Positions 17,141 to 28,036 of a stretch of 64,000 nucleotides of DNA are shown here, in pieces (position 1 is the stretch's first letter; every line of letters starts with the position of its first letter). Position numbers and translations under genes: made by a program. Origin of the DNA: Acidimicrobiales bacterium (GTDB lineage: Bacteria > Actinomycetota > Acidimicrobiia > Acidimicrobiales > RAAP-2). The DNA lies in assembly GCA_025362585.1 (NCBI GenBank), contig JANYFR010000028.1, forward strand, positions 30,777 through 94,776. The letters are read 5' to 3'. The notes under the pieces are model-generated. The model was not told the DNA's origin, did not search any database, and saw nothing but the letters and a program-made list of their open reading frames with translations.

Positions 17141-17710
17141 ATGACCGATACCGCAATCCAGACCAGTGCCCGCAACCTTCCCGAGGCCGGTGTCTACACC
17201 GTTGACGCCGTCCACTCGACCGTGAGCTTCGTCGCGCGCCACCTGGTCGCCGCGAAGGTCCGTGGCCGCTTCACCGATTTCTCGGGCGTGATCTCTATTG
17301 GCGCCACCCCCGAGACATCGTCGGTCGAGGCCGTGGTCCAGGCCGCCAGTATCACCACCGACAACGACATGCGCGATGGCCACCTCAAGAGCGCCGACTT
17401 CCTCGACCTCGAGAACAACCCAACGTTGACCCTCAAGTCGACCAAGATCTCGCCCAAGGGGGAGAACTACGAGCTCGTCGCGGACCTGACGCTGCGAGGC
17501 GTGACCAAGTCGGTGACCTTCACGCTCGAATTCCTCGGCGCGGGCCCGTCGATGGTCCCCGGCGCTAACGTCGCCGGTTTTGAAGCCCGTGGAGAGATTG
17601 ACCGCCGCGATTTCGGCGTCAACTTCGAGGGTTCGTTGGAGAACGGCAGTCTCGTCGTGGGCAACAAGATCGCCCTCGAGTTCGCGATCGAAGCCGCTGA
17701 GCAGCGCTAA
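17141..17710 (+). CDS. YceI family protein
   Basis: 189 residues, full YceI length, without a signal peptide, so probably cytosolic as in many actinobacteria. The YceI lipocalin-like barrel is visible from YTVDAVHSTVSFVARHL (about 19-35), through DMRDGHLKSADFLD (about 77-90) to FGVNFEGSLENGSLVVG. Family members bind polyisoprenoids or other amphiphiles in the barrel. AGGAG precedes the ATG. It has the strongest promoter in the window and a divergent MarR regulator, and a long hairpin follows. A role in stress or isoprenoid handling under MarR control is an inference. Confidence 0.92.
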   Translation: MTDTAIQTSARNLPEAGVYTVDAVHSTVSFVARHLVAAKVRGRFTDFSGVISIGATPETSSVEAVVQAASITTDNDMRDGHLKSADFLDLENNPTLTLKSTKISPKGENYELVADLTLRGVTKSVTFTLEFLGAGPSMVPGANVAGFEARGEIDRRDFGVNFEGSLENGSLVVGNKIALEFAIEAAEQR

Positions 17711-17722
17711 CCGCTCGCACCA

Positions 17723-17761
17723 GTCCAGCACGCCGGGGGTATCGCCCCCGGCGTGCTGGAC
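17723..17761 (+). terminator. 17-bp perfect hairpin after yceI
   Basis: GTCCAGCACGCCGGGGG pairs perfectly with its complement across the 5-base loop TATCG, twelve bases after the yceI stop. It is followed by GTTACG rather than a U tract, so it is either a strong actinobacterial I-shaped terminator or a 3'-end stabiliser. The next promoter-like TACGAT begins three bases after the stem. Confidence 0.75.
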
Positions 17762-17775
17762 GTTACGATGGGTCC

Positions 17776-17898
17776 ATGGCGAAAAACTCCAAAGGCAAAG
17801 CGGTCAAGGGCGGCCTCGGCGTCCTCGGTGCGCTCGCGACAATCGTCTCGGTGTGGTGGTTCGCACTGCGTCCGAGGTTCAACAAGCACGAAGAGTAG
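17776..17898 (+). CDS. 40-residue single-pass membrane protein
   Basis: A short gene: a lysine-rich N-terminus (AKNSKGKAVKGG), one hydrophobic segment at about 13-31 (LGVLGALATIVSVWWFALR) and a charged tail (PRFNKHEE). ATG lies exactly six bases after TACGAT (17764-17769), the leaderless signal used by other genes here. It is also set off from yceI by a strong hairpin, so it looks like an independent unit. The Trp pair at the membrane edge and positive N-terminus are usual for small inner-membrane proteins. No family recognised. Confidence 0.6.
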   Translation: MAKNSKGKAVKGGLGVLGALATIVSVWWFALRPRFNKHEE

Positions 17899-17951
17899 TC
17901 ATCGCGTCACGGGGTCGTTGATAACGACGTCGCAGCGTTAGCGTTGACGTC

Positions 17952-19202
17952 ATGGCCTCCGCCTCATTCGCCCCGTTGCGCCATCGCAGTTTCAGCCTCA
18001 CCCTGCTCTCGTCCTTCGTCTCGTCGACCGGAACCTGGATGCAGACCGTGGCGCTCGGGGTCTACCTCACCGAGACGACGCACAACCCACTGTGGCTCGG
18101 TCTGCTCACGGTCGCGGCGTGGAGTCCGGCCCTCATCGGTTCGCCGCTCGGTGGGGTCGTCGCCGATCGCTGGAGTCGACAACGGTGGATCCAGCTCAAC
18201 AACTCAGTCCTGGCACTGACCGCGACCGTCCTCGCGGTGGCGGCGCTGACCCACCACCTCTCGCCCCTGTTGGCCGTGTACCTCGCCCTCTTCGAGGGCC
18301 TCTGCGGCTCGGCGTCGTGGTCGGCGTGGCAGTCGTTGCTGCCCGACCTCGTCGAACGTGACGAGGTGCTCGCGGCGGTCTCACTCTCTTCGGCGCAGTT
18401 CAATCTCGGACGCATCATCGGCCCGATGCTCGCGGGCGTCACCCTGGCGTTCTCGTCCCCCGGGGTCTGCTTCGCGTTCAACGCGGCGTCCTTCGTCTTC
18501 GTGGTCGTCATCTTCTCCTTCGTGCGCAGCCCTGCGCGGCCCAAGCAGACCTCCAAGGTGCGCCTCTGGGCCGAGACCGTCGTCGGGGCGAAACGGGCCT
18601 GGGCGGTCAAGGGATGTCGCTACCCGATTCTCGGGATCGGCACCGTCGCACTGATCGCGAGCCCGTTCATTGCCCTCGTGCCGGCGATGGCGATTCAGAC
18701 GTTGCACACCGGGCGCGTCGGCGTCTCGTGGCTGGTCACGGCCCAGGGAGTGGGCGCGGTGGTGGGAGCTGTGACGCTGCCCGCGATCGCGAAGCGCACC
18801 TCGCGCCTCGCGGTACTGCGTGGCTCGCTCGCCACGGTCGCCGTGACCCTCGCCCTGTACGGGGCGGCCCCGAACCTGGCGTTCGCGGTCGCGGCGCTCG
18901 TGGTGCTCGGCGGCGCCTACGTCGGCACGCTGACGGGCTTTAACACGGCCGTGCAGTTGCACGCGCCGCTCAGCGAGCGCTCGCGCATCCTCTCGCTCTA
19001 CACCCTCTCGCTCTCTTTCTTCTATCCCCTGGGGGCCCTCGCGCAGGCGGCGCTCGCCAAATCGTGGGGCGTGCGGCCCGTCACGCTCGGCGCCGCCTTC
19101 GTCTTCGCGTTCGTGCTGCTGCTCGTGACGGTGCTACGACCGGCGTTCTGGGTCGAAATCGGTGCCGGCTCGAATCAGGCGCCGGTTTTGCTGGCAGACT
19201 AG
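17952..19202 (+). CDS. MFS exporter, EntS-like (MFS_3) family
   Basis: 416 residues, about 12 TM helices. The N-terminus FAPLRHRSFSLTLLSSFVSS and TGTWMQTVALGVYLTE match the MFS_3/EntS group. GGVVADRWSRQR is motif A between helices 2 and 3, and ALFEGLCGSASWSAWQSLLPDLV is the conserved helix 4 region of the group. Members export siderophores or drugs; substrate unknown. TAGCGT lies seven bases before the ATG. The aldehyde dehydrogenase begins 4 bases after its stop. Confidence 0.88.
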   Translation: MASASFAPLRHRSFSLTLLSSFVSSTGTWMQTVALGVYLTETTHNPLWLGLLTVAAWSPALIGSPLGGVVADRWSRQRWIQLNNSVLALTATVLAVAALTHHLSPLLAVYLALFEGLCGSASWSAWQSLLPDLVERDEVLAAVSLSSAQFNLGRIIGPMLAGVTLAFSSPGVCFAFNAASFVFVVVIFSFVRSPARPKQTSKVRLWAETVVGAKRAWAVKGCRYPILGIGTVALIASPFIALVPAMAIQTLHTGRVGVSWLVTAQGVGAVVGAVTLPAIAKRTSRLAVLRGSLATVAVTLALYGAAPNLAFAVAALVVLGGAYVGTLTGFNTAVQLHAPLSERSRILSLYTLSLSFFYPLGALAQAALAKSWGVRPVTLGAAFVFAFVLLLVTVLRPAFWVEIGAGSNQAPVLLAD

Positions 19203-19206
19203 GGCC

Positions 19207-20571
19207 ATGTCATTCATCGCCATTAACCCCGCCACCGAAGAGATTGTCGCCGAGTTCGACGGCCACAGCCCCGACCAGGTCGACCACGCCCTCGGCGTGG
19301 CGTCGAGCGCCTTCCACCAGTGGAAGCTGACGCCGGTCAAGGACCGCGCGCAACTCATGGTGCGCGCCGCCGAGCTGCTCGAGGGTGAGATTCCCACGGT
19401 CGCCGAACTGATGACCAGCGAGATGGGCAAGACCTTCAACGCCGCCAAGGGCGAGGCCGCGAAGTGCGCCGCGACCATGCGCTACTACGCCGAGCACGCC
19501 GAGGCGATGCTCGCCGACGAGGTCGTCGAGACCAAGGGCGCGCGCAGCGGCTACCGCTTCGACCCGATTGGGGCGGTCCTCGCGGTGATGCCGTGGAACT
19601 TCCCCCTCTGGCAGTTCATCCGCGTCGCCGCGCCGACGGTGATGGCCGGCAACGTGATGGTCCTGAAGCACGCGTCGAACGTGCCCGGCTGCGCGAAGTA
19701 TCTGGAGGACCTGTTCAATCGCGCCGGGTTCCCCCAGGGCGTGGTCACGACCCTCTTCGTGAGCCACCACCAGATCGAGACCATCATTGCCGACCCGCGC
19801 ATCGCGGCCGTGACGCTCACGGGCTCGGACAAGGCCGGTCGCTCGGTCGCCCAACTCGCCGGTCAGAACTTGAAGAAGGCCGTGCTCGAGTTGGGGGGAT
19901 CGGATCCGTTTATCGTCGCGAGTTCGGCCGACATGGACGTGACGATCCCCCTCGCGGTGACCGCGCGGGTGCAGAACAACGGCCAGGCCTGCATTGCGTC
20001 CAAGCGCTACATCGTCGTGGCCGAGCGGGCCGACGAATTCCTCGAGAAGTTCGTGACCGCCATGGCGGCAGTGCCGACGGGGGACCCGATGGACCCCGCG
20101 ACAATCCTCGGTCCGGTCGTCAGTCGAGGCCAACTCGAAGAGCTCTCCCTCCAGGTGAATGACGCCATTGCCAAAGGGGCCGTGGCCCGTACGGGCGGTC
20201 TCCCGCTCGACCGCAAGGGCTACTACTTCCCCGCGACGGTACTGACCAACGTGCCGACCGACTCGCGCGCCGGTTGCGAGGAGCTCTTTGGCCCCGTCGC
20301 CGTTGTCCAGGTGGTCGACGACCTGAAGGCGGCGATCGAGTTCGCCAACGCGACGCCGTGGGGACTCGGCGGCGCGATCTACGCGACCGATCAGGCCGAG
20401 ATCGACGAGGCCATTGCTGGGCTCGACGTCGGCATGGTCTTTGCCAACGCCATCGTCGCGTCGATGCCCGAGCTGCCCTTTGGCGGCACGAAGGAGTCCG
20501 GCTTCGGTCGCGAGTTGGGTGAGTTCGGCGTGCGGGAGTTCACCAACGTCAAATCCTTCTACGTGGCGTGA
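19207..20571 (+). CDS. NAD(P)-dependent succinate-semialdehyde-type dehydrogenase (aldehyde dehydrogenase family)
   Basis: 454 residues, the short GabD/Sad length. AVMPWNFPLWQF (about 122-133) starts the NAD-binding part, VTLTGSDKAGRSVA forms the cofactor loop, LELGGSDPFIV carries the catalytic Glu, and NNGQACIASKR the catalytic Cys (about 259). EEIVAEFDGHSP.. at the start and the closing FGGTKESGFGRELG are typical. It oxidises an aldehyde, probably succinate semialdehyde or a related short semialdehyde. ATG 19207 is chosen over upstream codons that overlap the MFS gene. Its stop is fused to the cysteine desulfurase GTG (GTGA). Confidence 0.88.
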   Translation: MSFIAINPATEEIVAEFDGHSPDQVDHALGVASSAFHQWKLTPVKDRAQLMVRAAELLEGEIPTVAELMTSEMGKTFNAAKGEAAKCAATMRYYAEHAEAMLADEVVETKGARSGYRFDPIGAVLAVMPWNFPLWQFIRVAAPTVMAGNVMVLKHASNVPGCAKYLEDLFNRAGFPQGVVTTLFVSHHQIETIIADPRIAAVTLTGSDKAGRSVAQLAGQNLKKAVLELGGSDPFIVASSADMDVTIPLAVTARVQNNGQACIASKRYIVVAERADEFLEKFVTAMAAVPTGDPMDPATILGPVVSRGQLEELSLQVNDAIAKGAVARTGGLPLDRKGYYFPATVLTNVPTDSRAGCEELFGPVAVVQVVDDLKAAIEFANATPWGLGGAIYATDQAEIDEAIAGLDVGMVFANAIVASMPELPFGGTKESGFGRELGEFGVREFTNVKSFYVA

Positions 20572-21731
20572 GCCTCTACTACTTCGATCACGCCGCGTCG
20601 GCGCCGCGCCGTGACGAGGTCGCCGACGTCATGGCGCGCTGGCAGCACGGCGTCGTTGGCAACCCGTCGGGCAGTCACCGCGCGGCGCGCGAAGCCCGCC
20701 GGGCCGTCGAGGAGGCCCGTGACGAGGTGGCGGCCTTCGTGGGCGCCAAGCCCGGCGGCGTCATCTTCACTGGTGGCGGCACCGAATCGTGCGACCTGGC
20801 GATCGCCGGCGTGGCCAACCACCACCGACGGAGCCACGAACGCACCGAGATCATCATCTCTCGCGTCGAGCACCACGCGGTCGTCGACGCCGCCGAGATG
20901 ATGGCCCGCGACTTTGCGAGCGTGATCGTGCGCTACGTCGAGGTCGACCACGACGGCGTGGTCGACCTGGAGTCGCTCGAGTCGGCCCTGAGCGTCGACA
21001 CCGCGCTCGTGAGCGTGATGGCGGTGAACAACGAGACCGGGGTGCGCCAACCGCTCGACGCCGTGAACGCCATGGCGAAGAGCCTGATACCGGGCGGCGT
21101 GCCCACCCACACCGACGCGGTCGCGGCGGCGCCCTGGCTGCACCTGCCCCTCGTCACCTCGACCGTCGACATGATCTCGATCTGCGCGCACAAGATCGGC
21201 GGGCCGGTCAGTAGCGGCGCACTGATTCTGCGCAACGACGTCGCCCTCGACGCCGTCGTACCCGGGGGCGGCCAAGAGCGCGGACGTCGGGGCGGCACCG
21301 TTGACGTCGCCGCCGCGGTCGGATTGGCCGAAGCGACGCGCATCGTACGCCAAGAGATCGAGGAGGTCACCGATCGAGTGCTCGACCTGCAGAGCACCCT
21401 CGTCGCGGCCCTGGCCTTTCTCCCCGGGGCGCGCGTGACCGCCCTCGGCGCCCTGCGGGTGCCGGGAACGGTGCACGTGACCTTCGACGGACTGGCGAGC
21501 GACGAACTGCTCTTTCTGCTCGACCAAGAGGGCGTCTGCGCCTCGGCGGCCGCGAGCTGTTCGAGCGGGGCCGCCGAGGCGAGCCACGTGCTCGCCGCGA
21601 TGGGCGTGGCGCCGGAGCGAGCCCGGGGATCGCTGCGACTCTCCATGGGCGCCGAGACGACCACGGACGACGTCGACGCCCTCATCCGAATTCTGTCGTC
21701 GGTCGTCTACCGCCTGCGCGGCGAGGCGTAG
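20568..21731 (+). CDS. Cysteine desulfurase (NifS/IscS family)
   Basis: 387 residues. The PLP lysine is in SICAHKIGGP (about 205), with the conserved FTGGGTESCDLAI and VNNETGVRQPL PLP-contact segments. The sulfur-carrying Cys is in ASAAASCSSGAAEAS (about 330). It takes sulfur from L-cysteine as a protein-bound persulfide, leaving alanine. MnmA follows 28 bases later, so the likely partner is tRNA 2-thiouridylation; Fe-S assembly is the other usual role, but no isc/suf genes are nearby. GTGA-coupled to the aldehyde dehydrogenase. Confidence 0.92.
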   Translation: MSLYYFDHAASAPRRDEVADVMARWQHGVVGNPSGSHRAAREARRAVEEARDEVAAFVGAKPGGVIFTGGGTESCDLAIAGVANHHRRSHERTEIIISRVEHHAVVDAAEMMARDFASVIVRYVEVDHDGVVDLESLESALSVDTALVSVMAVNNETGVRQPLDAVNAMAKSLIPGGVPTHTDAVAAAPWLHLPLVTSTVDMISICAHKIGGPVSSGALILRNDVALDAVVPGGGQERGRRGGTVDVAAAVGLAEATRIVRQEIEEVTDRVLDLQSTLVAALAFLPGARVTALGALRVPGTVHVTFDGLASDELLFLLDQEGVCASAAASCSSGAAEASHVLAAMGVAPERARGSLRLSMGAETTTDDVDALIRILSSVVYRLRGEA

Positions 21732-21759
21732 CGGTCGGCGCGGCTGAGAGACGACGACG

Positions 21760-24842
<3,083 letters not shown>

Positions 24843-24869
24843 TCCGTCCTTAGTAGGTTTGGGTTGCAC

Positions 24870-26810
24870 ATGGCACCTTCGACCTTCGCCCCCGGCCACC
24901 ACCTCGTGAGTCGCTACCGCATCGAGGAACTCTTGGGCGTCGGACAGACCGCCGAGGTTTACCTCGCCCAGGACCTCTCGCTCCAGCGCACGGTCGTCGT
25001 CAAGGTCCTGTTGCCCCAGTTGGCCGAACACGAGGACGTGCGCCGCGCCTTTCGCGACCGGATCGTGCGCGCGGCCACGCTCAGCCATGCGCACCTCGCG
25101 CGCGTCTACGACGGCGGCCAAGAGCACGGCGCGATCTTCATGATCACCGAGTACCTCGGCGGCGGCTCGCTCGAGGACGTCCTCGCGTCGGGCCGAACCC
25201 TCGACGTCGACGACGGCGCACGTTTGGGACGCGACGTCGCCAACGCGCTCAGCTACGTCCACGACAACGGCTTCGTGCACGGTGCACTGTCGCCGTCCAA
25301 GCTGCTCTTTGACGACGAGGGCCGCGTGCGCGTGAGTGACATCGCGCTCGCCGGCCTCGGGGCCGCCTACCGCCTGCGCTTCACTCTCGACGACGTGCGC
25401 TACCTGAGCCCCGAACAGGCGATTGGTGACCCCGCCGGGGCCGAGAGCGACGTCTACGCACTCGCGCTGATTATCTTTGAAGCGGTGACTGGTCTCACCG
25501 CCTTTGACGGCCTGACGCCCGAGGCGGTGCTGCGCGCACGGATCAACGCGCCCTTGCCGGTGCGTCCGGAGCTCGGCACCCTCGACATGCTTCTCGCCCA
25601 GGCCGCCGTGCCCGACGCGCGCCTGCGTCTCGACGCCGAGCAGTTCGCCAGTCGACTCAGTGGCGTCATCAGCAACGCCGCGCCACTGGTCGTTGCCCCG
25701 GTGCGACGCGAGCTCCCACTGCTGGCCTCCTTCACGGCTCCCGAGCCGCGTAACTCGATTGGTTTTCGCCCGCCCTCGCCCGATCAGGTCGTCGGTGCGC
25801 CCGGTCCGGCGCCGACGCTCGCCGCGCGCAGCCCCAACCTGGCGCGCCCGCGCTCGACGGGCGACTGGACGCCCTCGGGTCGTGACGCGGGCACGCCGCT
25901 GCGTCGTACCGCGCCGCGCGGGCTCGAGCAGCTCGAGTACGAGAGCGCCGGACGACGGCGTCAGTTGGCCTTCGCCGTGGCCGCGCTGCTGTTGCTCGTC
26001 ATCGCCGTCGGCGCCGGGGCCGCGTGGAAGTTCGGCCTCTTCAGTTCGAACAACACGGTGCCATCCCTGATCGGGGTCAGCTTCAACGCGTTGCAGCGTC
26101 CCTCGAATCCGCTCACGACCCAGCTGAAGGCCGACGGGTTTACGGTGACGGCGAACCTGCACCGGTATTCGACGTCGGTCGCGAAGAATGAGATCATCAG
26201 CCAGTCACCGGTCGCCGGCACCAGCGCCAAGAGCGGCCAGGTGATCACCGTGACGATCTCGGACGGTGCGGTGCTGGTGAAGGTGCCGATCGGCCTCGTT
26301 GGCGAGGACTGCGCGACGGCGACGTCGCAATTGGCGACGCTCAAGATTAACGCCCAGTGTCCCACCTCGGCCTCGGTCGCCAGTACGGTGACCCCCGTCG
26401 GACGGGTAGCGCGGGTGCTACTTCTGAATGGCAAGACGGTGCCCAGCGCGGTGCCGGCCCACACCACCCTCGTGCTGGCGCTCAGTTCGGGCCCGGGCAC
26501 GTCCACGTCAACCACCACCACGACCGTCGCCACGGCCACCACGACGACTACGGTCGCCCCCACTACGTCGACCTCAACGACAACGTCAACGACCACCACG
26601 ACGGTCGCTCAACCACTCGTCACCACGCCCAACCTCGTTGGCAAGAGTCGGGCGCAGGTCCGCGCCGCGATGCACGGCATTGGCCTCTACTACACGACGA
26701 GCGGTCCCGGGTCGGGAGCGACGCCGACGTGGAAGAGGGTCGTGTCGCAGATCCCGCGGGCGGGAACCAAGGTCAAGCGGTTCTCGACCGTCTCGCTCAA
26801 TGTCCGATGA
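24870..26810 (+). CDS. Membrane-anchored PASTA pseudokinase
   Basis: 646 residues from ATG 24870. Kinase-like domain 16-270: ATP-lysine Lys45 is kept (VVVKVLL), but the catalytic loop reads HGALSPSKLL (137-146) instead of HRDLKxxN. The base Asp is therefore Ala139, the loop Lys is Ser141 and the Asn is Lys144. DFG is DIA (157-159), and the alpha-C Glu position also appears changed. A Pro-rich linker, one TM helix (about 367-390) and three extracellular PASTA-like repeats follow (about 397-470, 471-545, 582-646). A Thr-rich stalk lies before the last. PASTA domains bind peptidoglycan fragments or lipid II. Probably a scaffold or sensor in cell-wall control rather than an active kinase. Confidence 0.85.
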   Translation: MAPSTFAPGHHLVSRYRIEELLGVGQTAEVYLAQDLSLQRTVVVKVLLPQLAEHEDVRRAFRDRIVRAATLSHAHLARVYDGGQEHGAIFMITEYLGGGSLEDVLASGRTLDVDDGARLGRDVANALSYVHDNGFVHGALSPSKLLFDDEGRVRVSDIALAGLGAAYRLRFTLDDVRYLSPEQAIGDPAGAESDVYALALIIFEAVTGLTAFDGLTPEAVLRARINAPLPVRPELGTLDMLLAQAAVPDARLRLDAEQFASRLSGVISNAAPLVVAPVRRELPLLASFTAPEPRNSIGFRPPSPDQVVGAPGPAPTLAARSPNLARPRSTGDWTPSGRDAGTPLRRTAPRGLEQLEYESAGRRRQLAFAVAALLLLVIAVGAGAAWKFGLFSSNNTVPSLIGVSFNALQRPSNPLTTQLKADGFTVTANLHRYSTSVAKNEIISQSPVAGTSAKSGQVITVTISDGAVLVKVPIGLVGEDCATATSQLATLKINAQCPTSASVASTVTPVGRVARVLLLNGKTVPSAVPAHTTLVLALSSGPGTSTSTTTTTVATATTTTTVAPTTSTSTTTSTTTTTVAQPLVTTPNLVGKSRAQVRAAMHGIGLYYTTSGPGSGATPTWKRVVSQIPRAGTKVKRFSTVSLNVR

Positions 26811-27102
26811 TCGCGGATGCGACCTCTGTGAGGGCGCCGTCATCACTACTCGTTACTTCGCCGACGACGACTGCTGGATCGCGGACTGCGAGATCTGTCT
26901 CGTGCCAATGGTCGTCTGGCGGGTCCACGACGCCGCGCCACCTCCCGACGTGCTGACCCGACTCCACCACGCCCTCTCGCATGTCGCCGACGAGGCCCTC
27001 GGTGAGGGGAACTGGACGATCGACGACCACATGCGCAACATCCCCGACCACTACCACGCGCACGCCCGTCCGCCGTACTTTTGGCGGCGTGCGTCAACGT
27101 AG
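26800..27102 (+). CDS. Small Cys/His-motif protein, possibly HIT-like
   Basis: 100 residues; ATG overlaps the last 11 bases of the pseudokinase gene. Near the start are CDLC (about 8-11) and CEIC (about 32-35), which could bind zinc, and near the end HYHAHAR (about 87-93), which resembles the HxHxH block of HIT-fold proteins. Between them are WIAD and LVPMVVWRVHD, comparable to the strands that precede that block in HIT proteins. A zinc-binding HIT-like fold is an inference from these positions. Coupled to the pseudokinase, so a functional link is possible. Confidence 0.65.
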   Translation: MSDDRGCDLCEGAVITTRYFADDDCWIADCEICLVPMVVWRVHDAAPPPDVLTRLHHALSHVADEALGEGNWTIDDHMRNIPDHYHAHARPPYFWRRAST

Positions 27103-27121
27103 GCGGTCGCCGGTTCGTCGT

Positions 27122-27127
27122 TACAAT
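27122..27127 (+). promoter_or_regulatory. -10 element of the SDR-MFS-esterase-gatCAB run
   Basis: TACAAT, five of six to the sigma-70 consensus, 30 bases before the SDR ATG. No good -35 at 16-18 bases. AAGGGG before the ATG serves as ribosome site. It may drive the coupled SDR and MFS genes. Confidence 0.4.
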
Positions 27128-27157
27128 CGTGAGACCACATAATTTGAAGGGGTCCCC

Positions 27158-28036
27158 ATGGGCGCACTCGACGGTCGCGTAGCAATCATTACCGGAGCGG
27201 GGCGCGGCATCGGGCGCGAGCACGCGATGCTGTTCGCCGCCGAGGGGGCCCGGGTCATCGTCAACGACCTCGGCGGCGGACTGGACGGTTCGTCGCATGG
27301 TGTCTCACCGGCCGAGGAGGTCGTCGCCGAGATCCGGGCCATGGGCGGCGAGGCCGTGGCGAATCACGACAACGTGGCCGACTGGGAGGGTGGCGCCCGG
27401 CTCATCCAGAGCGCCCTCGACGCCTTTGGGGCACTGCACGTGCTGGTGAACAACGCCGGCATCCTGCGCGACCGCGTGCTGGTCAACCTCAGTGAAGAGG
27501 ACTGGGACTCGGTGATCAACGTGCACCTGAAGGGTCACTTCGTCCCGACCCGCCACGCCGCGGCCCACTGGCGCGAACTGGCCAAGGCCGGCCAGCCCGT
27601 GAAGGCCTCGATCATCAATACGTCGTCGACCTCGGGACTGCTCGGCAACGTCGGTCAGTCCAACTACGGCGCCGCGAAGGCCGGCATCGCGGCCTTCACC
27701 GTGATTATCGCTGAGGAGCTCAGTCGCTACGGCGTGCGCGCCAACGCCATCGCGCCGGCCGCGCGCACTCGAATGACCGAATCGACGCCCGGACTCTCGG
27801 ACTACGTCGTCAAGCCGTCCGACGCCGCGGTCTTTGACGTCTGGGACCCCGCGAACATCTCGCCGCTCGTCGCCACGCTCGCCATGGAGGACTGCGCGGT
27901 GACCGGTCAGACGTTCTTCGTCCAGGGCGGCACCGTGCGCAAGTTCCAGAACTGGACGATGACCGAGACGCTCGAGAAGAACGACCGGTGGTCGGTCGCC
28001 GAGCTCGCGGCGCAACTGCCCACTCTGTTGAAGTGA
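27158..28036 (+). CDS. SDR family oxidoreductase (3-hydroxyacyl-CoA dehydrogenase type)
   Basis: 292 residues. GAGRGIGREHAMLFAAEGA (about 12-30) is the TGxxxGxG cofactor loop, NNAGILRDR (about 100-108) the NAG motif, and Ser in INTSSTSGLLG with Tyr-x-x-x-Lys in SNYGAAKAG (about 168-176) form the active site. VIVNDLGGGLDGSS, with a long insert after the Asp that selects NAD, matches the dehydrogenase unit of MFE-2-like enzymes acting on (R)-3-hydroxyacyl-CoA. Substrate inferred only. Its stop overlaps the MFS GTG (GTGA). Confidence 0.88.
   Translation: MGALDGRVAIITGAGRGIGREHAMLFAAEGARVIVNDLGGGLDGSSHGVSPAEEVVAEIRAMGGEAVANHDNVADWEGGARLIQSALDAFGALHVLVNNAGILRDRVLVNLSEEDWDSVINVHLKGHFVPTRHAAAHWRELAKAGQPVKASIINTSSTSGLLGNVGQSNYGAAKAGIAAFTVIIAEELSRYGVRANAIAPAARTRMTESTPGLSDYVVKPSDAAVFDVWDPANISPLVATLAMEDCAVTGQTFFVQGGTVRKFQNWTMTETLEKNDRWSVAELAAQLPTLLK

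Noticed and set aside
26505..26625. ACC/ACG-rich repeats as a DNA tandem repeat or CRISPR-like array
   Set aside because: They encode the Thr/Ser-rich stalk between PASTA repeats of the pseudokinase; units are irregular and in frame.
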